A stretch of 43,626 bases of DNA from Candidatus Binatia bacterium. Its GTDB lineage: Bacteria; Eisenbacteria; RBG-16-71-46; SZUA-252. The notes beneath the pieces are model-generated. The model was given only the letters and a program-made list of their open reading frames with translations. It did no database searches and was not told the DNA's origin. Every line of letters starts with the position of its first letter. The stretch's first letter is position 1. Below, piece by piece: positions 1 through 7,700 of the stretch. The stretch is taken from contig DASQJL010000080.1 of NCBI GenBank assembly GCA_035631035.1, positions 1 through 43,626 on the forward strand. The letters are read 5' to 3'. The position numbers and the translations under genes are program-made.

Positions 1-273
1 GTGGCGCTCGAGCGCTGGCCCTTCCCGCTCGGCTTCGCAGGAATCGCCGTGGCGCTGCTCGGGCTGGGCTCCCTGCGCGGTGCGGCGATCGCCGCGTTCG
101 TGCTCGCGGCATGGCTCAACACCCCGTACGTGGCCCATGTCCTGGGCCAGCCCGGCTACGGCGCCGGCGCGGCCGCGCTGCTGCTCTTGCCCGCGCTGTG
201 GATCCTCCCCCGCACGTTCCCCGACTTCGGCGCGCCGCGAGCGGTGTGGCGCACGAGGCACCGGGAGGGCTGA
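1..273 (+). CDS. C-terminal part of an unidentified membrane protein (5' end outside window)
   Basis: The frame is open from the first base and stops at TGA 271-273, so at least 90 residues are seen and the gene probably begins upstream. Residues 8-43 are rich in Ala, Leu, Gly and Val and would form one or two membrane segments; residues 56-69 (LLLLPALWILP region) would form another. The tail is short, basic and hydrophilic. I do not recognise the family. The next gene downstream encodes a cysteine-rich exported peptide, but 169 bases separate them, so shared function is only possible. The GTG at base 1 may simply be an internal valine. Confidence 0.5.
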   Translation: MALERWPFPLGFAGIAVALLGLGSLRGAAIAAFVLAAWLNTPYVAHVLGQPGYGAGAAALLLLPALWILPRTFPDFGAPRAVWRTRHREG

Positions 274-442
274 TGTTCAAGGCTCCTGCCGCACCCTGAG
301 ATCGGGCAACGCCTGTATCCAGAATATGTCTTGAGATACATCGTAATGACCTGCCTGATCTGATGAACTCCGGGCCCCGACGTTCCTGAGGGGGAGCAGC
401 CGGCTCCTCCGGCTGGAGTGTCTCCAAACTCGGAGGTCTCCC

Positions 443-757
443 GTGTCGAGTCGAATCCGAATCGCGATCTTCCTGGCTCTCTCGTGTTGCGCCCTCATCT
501 CGCTGGCGCCGCAAGCCGCCATGGCGGGAGCGCCCGCGCCCGCGTCGCCGACGCTACAGACCGACCCCTTCTACCAGCCGACGCAGATCACCAGCACGGC
601 GCGAGCGATCGTCCTGTGCTCCGCCGCGTGTCAGACGGACACATGCCCGCAGCACGGGCAGGGTGGCGAAGCCTGCGGCATCGATCCGGAATTCAACTGC
701 AATTGCCGTTGCGTTGTCGCACTCGGCGGCACGCACTACTGCGCGCAACAGCCATGA
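443..757 (+). CDS. Small secreted cysteine-rich protein
   Basis: 104 residues. The GTG start at 443 is preceded by a CGGAGG ribosome site at 431-436 with 6-nt spacing. Residues 1-29 look like a signal peptide: basic start (SSRIR), hydrophobic core (IFLALSCCALISLA), and an AMAGA cleavage region. The mature part holds eight cysteines (spacing C-X3-C-X4-C-X9-C-X7-C-X-C-X-C-X10-C), enough for four disulfides or a metal site. The stop codon overlaps the ATG of the thioredoxin-like gene (ATGA, 754-757), so the two are translationally coupled; a thiol oxidoreductase that acts on this protein's disulfides is a natural guess, not proven. I recognise no family. Function unknown. Confidence 0.75.
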   Translation: MSSRIRIAIFLALSCCALISLAPQAAMAGAPAPASPTLQTDPFYQPTQITSTARAIVLCSAACQTDTCPQHGQGGEACGIDPEFNCNCRCVVALGGTHYCAQQP

Positions 758-2031
758 GGAGAGAGGTGCTGGGGGGGAGCGTGTCTCCCCCCCCGGCCTC
801 CTCCGCGCTCCGGTGGTGGCTGTTGTACGTCTTCGTCCCACTCGTCTGCTTCCTCCTGCTGCCCAGCCGGGTTTCCGCAGGTGAGGCCTTGCGCCAGATT
901 ACATTTCGCGACAGCGTCGTGAATCTGGAGTTCTCGCGCGGAGAAATGCGAGAAGTCGCCGTGCGTCGGAGCGAGGCGATGGGTGATCGACGGTACGGCA
1001 CGACTGTGGCGTCTCGGAAACCTGGAGCCCCTCTCGAGGATGACTCCCGTTTCTGGAATCTTGAGGTCGCATACCGCGACGGCTTGGCGGCACGGGCCCG
1101 GGGGCGTGCGAATTCTGGAGACTCGTCCTGGATCGAGGTGCCCCTCTTCGAGTACCCGGCCCGGCCCGGGACCCGCTCGTTGCTGGTCTCTCCGAGTCGC
1201 GGATGGCTTCGCGACACGAGTGCCAGTTCGAGGACGGGGCGTGATTGGGTTCGCGTCCTCCTGGAGCCCCAGAGCGATCCCAAAGCCAAACCCGTTTTTG
1301 CCCAACAGCTCGTCTATGCCAAGGTAGGCTCGATCGAGCTAGGATCCCGCGCCCATACGGCGCTGCTGTTCGACGGGAATCGAGACGGCCGGTATGGTCG
1401 CGACCCTTTGGACGGACTCCTCGTGGACGTGGACGACGACCACCACCTGGAGGTCGACCCTTCCTCCGCCGAGTTCGGCCCGCTTCGTGTTCCATTCACG
1501 CTGGGAGGCGAGTCCTTCGTCGCGGTATCGGTCGCGCCCGACGGGTCTCAACTGCTCCTCCGTAGCCTGGGAAGCGCCCCGCCCACGGGCGTGGCACAGC
1601 TGAATCGATCCGCGCCGGAGTTCTCCTTCGAGGACCAACGCGGGCGGGAGGTTCGACGTGCTGACTTTCTCGGCAGGCCGCTGATTCTCTTCTTCTGGAC
1701 GTCGTGGTGCCCCCGCTGTCGGCAGGAAGCGGTCGCGCTCACCAACCTCATGGGCCATTACCCGGAGATTCAGGTTCTCGGAGTGAATCTGGACGCCGAG
1801 CGTTCGCGAGCCGAGTCGTTCCTCGCGACGTACGCGTCGACGTGGGTGAACTGGATGACGGAGCGCGATATCTGGGAAGCCCCCGTCGCTCGGAGTTTCG
1901 GTGTCTCAGATCCCGGTGAGGTCACCCTCATCGACGAACGTGGGATCGTCCGGGCGCAAACATATGACCTCGGCGACGTCGAACGGGCGATGGGCCCCAC
2001 GACGTTGCCTCTGGGGACTTTTCCACATTAG
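754..2031 (+). CDS. Exported thioredoxin-like (TlpA/AhpC-TSA type) protein
   Basis: 425 residues starting at the ATG that overlaps the previous stop; an open frame reaches back to 418 but the coupled ATG fits better. A hydrophobic segment (residues about 18-40, WWLLYVFVPLVCFLLL) is a signal peptide or anchor ending near VSAG. The middle (about 45-280) is beta-rich and unassigned; it contains DGNRDGRYG at about 207-215, resembling a calcium-binding loop. The C-terminal domain (about 285-425) is a redoxin fold with the active-site motif WCPRC (Cys319 and Cys322), then VLGVNLD and a GEVTLIDERG strand near the cis-Pro position. It should act outside the cytoplasm as a thiol-disulfide oxidoreductase, perhaps on the upstream cysteine-rich peptide. 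Confidence 0.8.
   Translation: MRREVLGGSVSPPPASSALRWWLLYVFVPLVCFLLLPSRVSAGEALRQITFRDSVVNLEFSRGEMREVAVRRSEAMGDRRYGTTVASRKPGAPLEDDSRFWNLEVAYRDGLAARARGRANSGDSSWIEVPLFEYPARPGTRSLLVSPSRGWLRDTSASSRTGRDWVRVLLEPQSDPKAKPVFAQQLVYAKVGSIELGSRAHTALLFDGNRDGRYGRDPLDGLLVDVDDDHHLEVDPSSAEFGPLRVPFTLGGESFVAVSVAPDGSQLLLRSLGSAPPTGVAQLNRSAPEFSFEDQRGREVRRADFLGRPLILFFWTSWCPRCRQEAVALTNLMGHYPEIQVLGVNLDAERSRAESFLATYASTWVNWMTERDIWEAPVARSFGVSDPGEVTLIDERGIVRAQTYDLGDVERAMGPTTLPLGTFPH
771..793 (+). promoter_or_regulatory. Very stable intragenic hairpin just after the thioredoxin-like start codon
   Basis: GGGGGGGAG (771-779) and CTCCCCCCC (785-793) pair perfectly over 9 bp around a 5-nt loop, starting 17 nt after the ATG at 754. 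It encodes the glycine/proline stretch GGSVSPPP before the signal peptide. A stem this strong could lower translation or stall transcription between the peptide gene and the enzyme gene, giving unequal expression. No U-tract follows, so it is not a standard terminator. Role inferred. Confidence 0.45.
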
Positions 2032-2045
2032 TCATCGAGGAGGGC

Positions 2046-2074
2046 TTGTAGCGACCAAACCCATGACTTAGGAT
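2046..2074 (+). promoter_or_regulatory. Putative sigma-70-type promoter of the LuxR-type gene
   Basis: TTGTAG (2046-2051) and TAGGAT (2069-2074) are separated by 17 nt. A start near 2081 would give a leader of about 145 nt before the ATG at 2225. The leader contains a GCCGGC/GCCGGC hairpin (2095-2100 with 2109-2114, 8-nt loop). The spacing is ideal but the hexamers are not perfect, so this is a prediction. Confidence 0.4.
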
Positions 2075-2224
2075 CGCGACGCTCTCGGGGGCTAGCCGGC
2101 GTCGCCCCGCCGGCACATTACAGAGAGCTCGCAGATCTCCCCATGTTCGCCCGAGAAACAGCTCAGGACGATCCACGCCTTCTCGGCTCCCTGGGGAGCC
2201 TCGATCCACGTACGGGAGGAGACC

Positions 2225-2902
2225 ATGGCCCCGACGGCCCTCTCCGACGATGCCTGCCTTTGCGTCGGCTTCATCAGCCGCACGGCCTTCTCGCGGGAAT
2301 GCACGCTGTACCACCTGGCCACACGATCCGATGTCCGCCCCGTGGACCTCGGCGCCGGCGGGCCGGAGACGATGGAACGCGCACGATCCCACGATCCCGA
2401 TATCGTTCTCGTCGACCTGCCGCCCGGGGACGCGCGTCTTCTCGTAGAGGATCTGCTTGAAGCGGCTCCGGGAACGCGCCCCGTTGCGCTCCACCGATCA
2501 CTCGAACCCGAGGACCTGCTACAGCTCGCTGAGGCAGGGTTCGTGGGCTTCATTTCCAGTGAGTGTGGCCTGCGGGAAGTGCTGGTCGAGCTTCGAGCGG
2601 TCTTGCGGCAGGAGCCCAGTTGCCCGCCTCGTCTTGCGGGCGCTCTCATCCGCTCGATCCACAAGCGCGTCCCGCAGGAGCCAGGGCCGCCGGATCGCCT
2701 GGCCGGGCTCACGGCCCGCGAGCGGCAGGTGGCCGCGTACTTGGCCCGGGGTGACAGCAACAAGGAGATCGCAAACGCGCTGCATATTGAGTCCGGGACA
2801 GTGAAGAATCATGTCCACAAGATTCTCGGCAAGTTGGGGCTGCGCCATCGGTGGGAGCTGATCGCGATCGCCGCTGCGCCCGATCCGCTCCTTCCGCGGT
2901 GA
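2225..2902 (+). CDS. LuxR-family transcriptional regulator with degenerate receiver domain
   Basis: 225 residues; ATG 2225 follows GGGAGGA (2214-2220) by 4 nt. Residues 1-125 resemble a response-regulator receiver: an aspartate survives in DIVLVDLPPG, but the acidic pair normally at the end of strand 1 is absent (the strand reads CVGFISRT) and the conserved lysine of strand 5 is replaced (VGFISS). Phosphorylation is therefore doubtful. Residues about 160-220 are a LuxR/GerE helix-turn-helix with LTARERQVAAYLARG, NKEIANAL and SGTVKNHVHKILGKLG, so DNA binding is secure. No histidine kinase gene is adjacent. It has a predicted promoter of its own and may control the secreted-protein genes around it; that is inference. 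Confidence 0.85.
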   Translation: MAPTALSDDACLCVGFISRTAFSRECTLYHLATRSDVRPVDLGAGGPETMERARSHDPDIVLVDLPPGDARLLVEDLLEAAPGTRPVALHRSLEPEDLLQLAEAGFVGFISSECGLREVLVELRAVLRQEPSCPPRLAGALIRSIHKRVPQEPGPPDRLAGLTARERQVAAYLARGDSNKEIANALHIESGTVKNHVHKILGKLGLRHRWELIAIAAAPDPLLPR

Positions 2903-2914
2903 GGATCCGATGTC

Positions 2915-2934
2915 CCTTTCCCTTCGGGGAGGGG
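2915..2934 (+). terminator. Weak hairpin after the LuxR-type gene
   Basis: An 8-bp stem (two G-U pairs) with a UUCG tetraloop lies 13 nt after the stop codon. No U-tract follows, so it is a weak or factor-assisted terminator at best. Confidence 0.3.
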
Positions 2935-3031
2935 CCTGATAAGGTATGAGCTCCTCCGCTGCGTCACCATCTCCCTCGAATCCATTTCCCCCGACGCCAC
3001 GAACGCGCCACCGTGCGCGGGGAGGATGGTC

Positions 3032-3694
3032 ATGCTTCGAACGTGGGTGCTGGTGCTGTGGCTCTTGGCCGCGACGATTGCCGCGTCGCTGATCGCTCGT
3101 CTCGTTCCCTTCGTCAGGGCCCAGGCGCCCGGCGAGAGTCTCCGGATCGCCGAGATCCTCGCGGGCCCGGCACGCGACTGGGATGGGGACGGCGTCTACG
3201 ACTCGCGCGCCGACGAGTGGGTCGAAGTCGTCAACAACGGGCTGGCGCCGCTGGACCTTGCGCCTTACCGCATCGCCGACGCGGATTCCACGATCCGGTA
3301 CGAGCTCTCGGGAACGCTCCTTCCGGGCGAGGTGCGCCTCGTCACGGGAAGCATGGCGGTCGCGCAGCAGCGCGCGCTGGGGCACACCGCGAGCGGGCTC
3401 TCCCTCAACAACTCGGGCGACACGGTGATCCTGTTCCGGGTCGGCGCGGCCGACACGACGCAGGTGGACGCGCACCGCTACGGCACCATCGAGGGGGCGA
3501 GCGACCGCTCCACGGGATGGATCGACGATCCCGCGACGTGGGTCCTGTTCGACGGGCTCAACAGGTACACCGGGGCGGGCGACCCTCAAGGGAACGGCTG
3601 TCCGCCGACGCCCGGCGCGCGGAACGGCTGCCCGCTTCCGGTCACCGAGACCACCTGGGGAAAGATCAAGGCGACCTATCTCGGGGATCGGTGA
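3032..3694 (+). CDS. Secreted lamin-tail-domain (LTD) protein
   Basis: 220 residues from the ATG at 3032, chosen because GGGGAGG (3019-3025) lies 6 nt before it; an ATG at 3026 is also in frame but touches the ribosome site. Residues 1-30 form a signal peptide or N-terminal anchor (VLVLWLLAATIAASLIA). The body resembles the lamin tail domain: LRIAEILAGP, then DEWVEVVNNG, APYRIAD, TLLPGEVRLV, LNNSGDTVILF, and DAHRYG with GASDRSTGW. Such beta-sandwich domains occur in many bacterial exported proteins, often with nucleases or anchoring parts, but alone they do not give a function. It lacks the FlgD-like tail found on the larger secreted proteins here. Confidence 0.75.
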   Translation: MLRTWVLVLWLLAATIAASLIARLVPFVRAQAPGESLRIAEILAGPARDWDGDGVYDSRADEWVEVVNNGLAPLDLAPYRIADADSTIRYELSGTLLPGEVRLVTGSMAVAQQRALGHTASGLSLNNSGDTVILFRVGAADTTQVDAHRYGTIEGASDRSTGWIDDPATWVLFDGLNRYTGAGDPQGNGCPPTPGARNGCPLPVTETTWGKIKATYLGDR

Positions 3695-3696
3695 TG

Positions 3697-3748
3697 CTAC
3701 CTCGGGATACCTCCTGGAGGTACTAAGAAACCGGTGTTTCCCAGGTAG
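3697..3748. repeat. Nested inverted repeats after the lamin-tail gene
   Basis: CTACCTCGGGA (3697-3707) pairs with TCCCAGGTAG (3739-3748) with one bulged base, and encloses TACCTCCTGGAGGTA (3708-3722), an inverted repeat of 7 bp on each side of one base. No U-tract follows. It may fold at the 3' end of the lamin-tail mRNA or belong to the structured locus that follows. Confidence 0.45.
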
Positions 3749-3749
3749 G

Positions 3750-3767
3750 TTGTGAAATAATTCACAA
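3750..3767. promoter_or_regulatory. Perfect Rex-like (or CRP-like) operator palindrome
   Basis: TTGTGAA-ATAA-TTCACAA is an exact 7-4-7 palindrome. It matches the known Rex consensus TTGTGAA-N4-TTCACAA and equally the CRP core TGTGA-N6-TCACA. AATAAT at 3756-3761 inside it could be a -10 box placing a transcription start near 3768, exactly where a structured RNA-like region begins; a repressor bound here would block it. No rex or crp gene is in the window, so the binding protein is inferred. Confidence 0.55.
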
Positions 3768-3925
3768 TGTTCGGGCTCGGGTGCGGCGCGGCCGAAGGCC
3801 TTTGGGCGATGCGCCCCAGCGTCCGGCGCCAGGGCCCGAACACCTCCTAGGGTTTCTGCTCGAAAGGTTTCTGACTCGAAACCGAAAGCGGCGGCCGGAA
3901 GGGACAGCTGGCCGCCTCTTCTTTT
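3768..3925 (+). ncRNA. Candidate structured small RNA (no known family recognised)
   Basis: About 158 nt with no coding frame having a plausible start. TGTTCGGGCTC (3768-3778) pairs with GGGCCCGAACA (3832-3842) over 11 bp with one G-U pair, closing a multi-branch loop that includes GGCC-GAA-GGCC and GGGCG-ATG-CGCCC hairpins. Next come two tandem copies of a 15/16-nt unit (3851-3865, 3866-3881; the second forms GGTTTC/GAAACC) and then a terminator. It sits downstream of the Rex/CRP-like palindrome. The gene on the other side is on the minus strand, so this is unlikely to be a 5' leader. It is a prediction from folding and layout only. Confidence 0.4.
3890..3925 (+). terminator. Rho-independent terminator
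   Basis: GGCGGCC (3890-3896) pairs with GGCCGCC (3910-3916), a 7-bp GC stem with a 13-nt loop, followed directly by TCTTCTTTT (3917-3925). The U-tract is on the plus strand, so it ends transcripts that come from the left. The stem may also help stop the minus-strand lipoprotein gene ending at 3936. Confidence 0.65.
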
Positions 3926-3935
3926 GGCGTCCGGA

Positions 3936-4577
3936 TCAGGGAAGGGGCAGCTCGGCGGGTGCGACGCGGCCGCTGTACAGCTCGACCCGCGGGGTCCAGG
4001 AGCGGACCGAGCGGTAGACTTCGGGGTCAGACTGCGTGAATCCGGAGTAGGCGATCCCGCTGTCGGCGGTCGGCACCCCGTCCGGAGTATTGAGCGACAG
4101 GCTCGCGACCTGGAAGCCGTCCGCGTCGTTCAGCGCGACCCGGAAGTTGAAGACGTTGGCGGGCGGGACCGGAACGATCCCGATCTGATAGTAGAGCCGG
4201 TCGTTTCGAAACGCCGTTTTCAACCGAAGCGTGTACTTGCCGTCGTACGTCAGCGCACCCCAGTCGTGCACGCGGGCCAGCTCCTCGGCCTCGCGCCTGT
4301 GGTCGCCCGGATTCTCGATGCGGACGAAGCGCGTCCCCTGGAGATAATCCACGGCTCCGGTCAGGCGATCGAGCCGGACGATGCGCCCCTGGCCGTCGCC
4401 CTGGATGTCGTAGCGGCTGCAGCCTGAGGCGCCGAGGGCGACGCATGCGGCCGCGGCAAGCGTCGCCCACAGCCGTGCATGCCGCGTTCGCGCCCTCGTT
4501 CCTGAAAACTCACGCTCGTTCACGCGCGCCAGTTTCGCATGGAAACGGGTACTTAGGTAGCAGTACCTCCGTACCAT
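3936..4577 (-). CDS. Putative lipoprotein of unknown function
   Basis: 213 residues from the ATG at 4577, which has GGGGAG a few bases upstream; a GTG at 4523 would give a more ordinary signal peptide length. A hydrophobic stretch (LWATLAAAACVALGA) runs into SGC, a plausible lipobox although the residue at -3 is Ala rather than Leu. The mature protein has no cysteine pattern and is predicted mostly beta: DGQGRIVRLDR, YDGKYTLRLKTAF, RLYYQIGIVPVP, NVFNFRVALND. I recognise no family. It is divergent from the giant gene at 4727, with about 150 bases between them, and could share regulation with it. Confidence 0.65.
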   Translation of the reverse strand: MVRRYCYLSTRFHAKLARVNEREFSGTRARTRHARLWATLAAAACVALGASGCSRYDIQGDGQGRIVRLDRLTGAVDYLQGTRFVRIENPGDHRREAEELARVHDWGALTYDGKYTLRLKTAFRNDRLYYQIGIVPVPPANVFNFRVALNDADGFQVASLSLNTPDGVPTADSGIAYSGFTQSDPEVYRSVRSWTPRVELYSGRVAPAELPLP

Positions 4578-4726
4578 TTCTCCCCTGCCGGCGCGGCGCT
4601 ACGCTCCCCCCTCGAGAATTCACCTCCCCGAAGTAGCTCCCGGTGACCCGAACCACCGCGGGACCCGCGAGACGCGCGGCCCGCCTCATCGCCCCTGAGA
4701 CGGTCGTACCGACAGGAGTCTCCGCC

Positions 4727-7700
4727 ATGTCGCGAGCTGCGTCGCTGCTTCGCCTCCTTCCGTTCGTCCTCGCCGCCGGTCTCCTAGTCGCGGTTCCGTC
4801 GCCCGCGTCCGCCCAGCAGTCGCTGCAGGTGGACGGCGTGAACGACTACGTCACGTTCGGCGCGGCGCCCGGGCTGGGGTCCACGACCTTCACGATCGAG
4901 GTCGCGTTCAAACGGACCGCCGCGGGCGTGACCGCCAGCACCGGCACCGGCGGGGTGACCGCGGTGCCCCTGATCACGAAGGGACGCGGCGAGGCCGACG
5001 GCGCCAACACGGACATGAACTGGTTCCTGGGCATCAACGCCGCGAACCAGCTCACGGCCGATTACGAAGAAGGGGCCGGCCAGGCCTCGCCGGGGCTCAA
5101 CCACCCGGTCACCGGCACGACGGTGATCACGAACAACGTGTGGCATCACGCCGCGGCGGTGTTCGACGGCACGACGTGGAGCCTCTATCTCGACGGCAAT
5201 CTGGACGCCACGTTGGTCGTGGGAGCGGGGCGGCTCCCTCGATTCGACAGCATCCAGCACGCCGCGCTGGGCTCCGCGCTCACCTCGACCGGCGTCGCCG
5301 CGGGCTTCTTCGCGGGGCTCCTGGACGAGGCGCGCGTCTGGAACGTGGCGCGCACGCAGGCCCAGATCCAGGCGGGGATCGGGGCGGAAGTGCTGGCGTC
5401 GACGGGGCTGCTCGGGCGGTGGGGGCTGAACGAAGGGGCGGGCACGGGCGCGGGCAACTCGGTCGCGAGCGGCGTGAACGGAACGCTGACGAACGGGCCG
5501 GTCTGGAGCGCGGACTCGAACCTGCCGCTGGCGGCCGCGTCCGGCATCCGGCTCGGGGGCGCGAACGCCTACGTCGCGCTCGGCAGTCCGGCCTCCTTGC
5601 AGCTCTCGGCGTTCACGATCGAGCTCTGGATCCGGCGCGACGGCGCCGGCGCGGGCACGAACACCGGAAGCGGCGGCATTCCCGACGCGATCCCGCTGGT
5701 GGCGAAGGGTCGCGCCGAGGCCGAGACGGCAACCCAGGACATCAACTACCTCTTCGGCATTCGCGCCTCCGACGGCGTGCTCTGCGGCGACTTCGAGGAG
5801 GGTGCGGGCGGCGCTTCGCCCAGCCTGAACCACCCCGTCGCCGGAGTCACGCCGATCACGACCGGCGTCTGGCATCACGTGGCGGCCACCTACGACGGAA
5901 CCGCCTGGAAGCTCTACCTGGATGGGACGCTCGAAGCTTCGCTCGCGGTCGGGCGTCCGCTGGCTTCGGCCAGCATCTCGCCGGTCGCGATCGGCAGCGC
6001 CCTCACCAGCGTGGGTGCCGCCGCCGGATTCTTCGACGGCGCCGTGGACGAGGTCCGAATCTGGAACGTCGCGCGGACGCAGACCGAGATCGCCGCGTCG
6101 GCGAACGCCGAGATCATGGGCGCTGCCTCCGGACTGGTCGGACGATGGGGAATGAACGAGGACCAGGGGGCGGTGGTGGGCAGCACGGCGGGGACGACCT
6201 TGAACGGAACGCTGACCGGAACCGCATGGAGCTGGGCGGCCGGCTCGCCGTTCAACGCCGCGACGCCGGTGGCGCCCGCCGACCCGACGGGCCTGATCGC
6301 GTCCGGCGTTTCCCCGACGCAGATCGACCTTTCGTGGACGGACAACGCGTCGAACGAGACCGGCTACGAAGTGCAGCGTTCCACGACCGGGTCGGGCGGT
6401 CCGTACACGCCGCTGGTCACCTTGCCGGCGAACGCCACGTCCACTTCGGATCCGAGCCTCTCGCCCGCGACCGAGTACTGCTATCGCGTCCGGGCGGTGA
6501 ACGGCGTCGGCCCGTCGGGCTACGCGCCCGTTGCATGCGCCACGACGCAGAGCGTTCCGCCCCCGGCGGATCCGACCAACCTGATCGCGACCGCCATGAC
6601 CCCCGTGCAGATCGATCTGGCCTGGACCGACAACGCCACCGACGAGACCGGCTATGAAGTGGAGCGGTCCAGCACGGGCGCCGGCGGGCCGTTTGCGCCG
6701 CTCGTCGCCCTGCCGGCCAATGCCGTGAGCTATTCGAACATCGGGCTCGCCGCCTCCGCCGAGTACTGCTATCGCGTGCGCGCCGTGAACGGGGCGCTCG
6801 CCTCGGGGTATGCGGCGGTCGCCTGCGCGACGACGCTCGCGGCCCCTTCCGCTCCGAGCGGATTGACCGCCGCGGCGGTCACCTCCGGGCAGGTCCATCT
6901 GGCCTGGACCGACCTCGCCACCGACGAGACGGGCTATGCGGTGGAGCGGTCGACGGCCGGAGCCGGAGGACCGTTCGCGGTCGTTGCGACCCTCGCCGCG
7001 AATGCTGGGGCATGGGACGACCTGAACCGGGACGCGAATACGGAGTTCTGCTACCGCGTTCGCGCGCTCGGCGTCTACGTGCCGTCCGCCTACTCCTCCG
7101 TCGCCTGCGCCACCACGCCGACCGCCGTGCCGGGCAGCCTGGATCTCGCCGGCTCGACGTACGTCACGTTCGGCGATCCGAACGCCCTCGACCTCGCCGC
7201 GTTCACGCTGGAGTGCTGGTTCCGGCGCGACGGCGCGGGCACGACCACGACGACCGGCGCCGGGGGAATCCCGGCGGCCATTCCGCTGATCACGCACGGC
7301 GCACCCGAGGCGGACAACAGCAACGTCGACATGAACTACTTCCTGGGGATCCGTTCCGACGGCGTGCTGTGCGCGGACTTCGAGGAGGGGCCGGCCGGCC
7401 CGTCGCCGGGGCTCAACCACCCGGTCGCCGGCACCACCTCCGTCGCGGCGGGAAGCGGCTGGCATCACGCGGCCGCGACCTATGACGGCGCGAGCTGGAA
7501 CCTCTATCTCGACGGCAATCTCGAGGCCACGCTGGCCGTGGGCCGCCCGGTGCGCTCGAACTCGATCCAGCGGGCCGCCCTGGGAACCGCGCTCACCTCG
7601 ACCGGGGCCACGAACGGATTCTTCGACGGAGCGATCGACGAGGCGCGCGTCTGGAGCGTTGCGCGCACCCAATCCGAGATCCAGGCGACCGCCAACGCGC

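Noticed and set aside
418-753. Upstream extension of the thioredoxin-like frame
   Set aside because: It overlaps the well-supported cysteine-rich gene out of frame and has no ribosome site; the coupled ATG at 754 is better.
3890-3916. CCGGAAGGGACAGC resembling the SRP RNA tetraloop region
   Set aside because: The internal asymmetric loop and flanking helix of SRP RNA are missing and the stem is followed by a U-tract, so a terminator explains it.
3697-3925. Riboswitch
   Set aside because: No coding gene follows on the same strand, and I could not match any known riboswitch core.
4548-4575. GGTAC/GTACC and AGGTA/TACCT nested repeat, sharing GGAGGTACT with the locus at 3716
   Set aside because: The shared piece is only 9 bases and the repeat lies in the first codons of the lipoprotein gene; not enough for a dispersed repeat.
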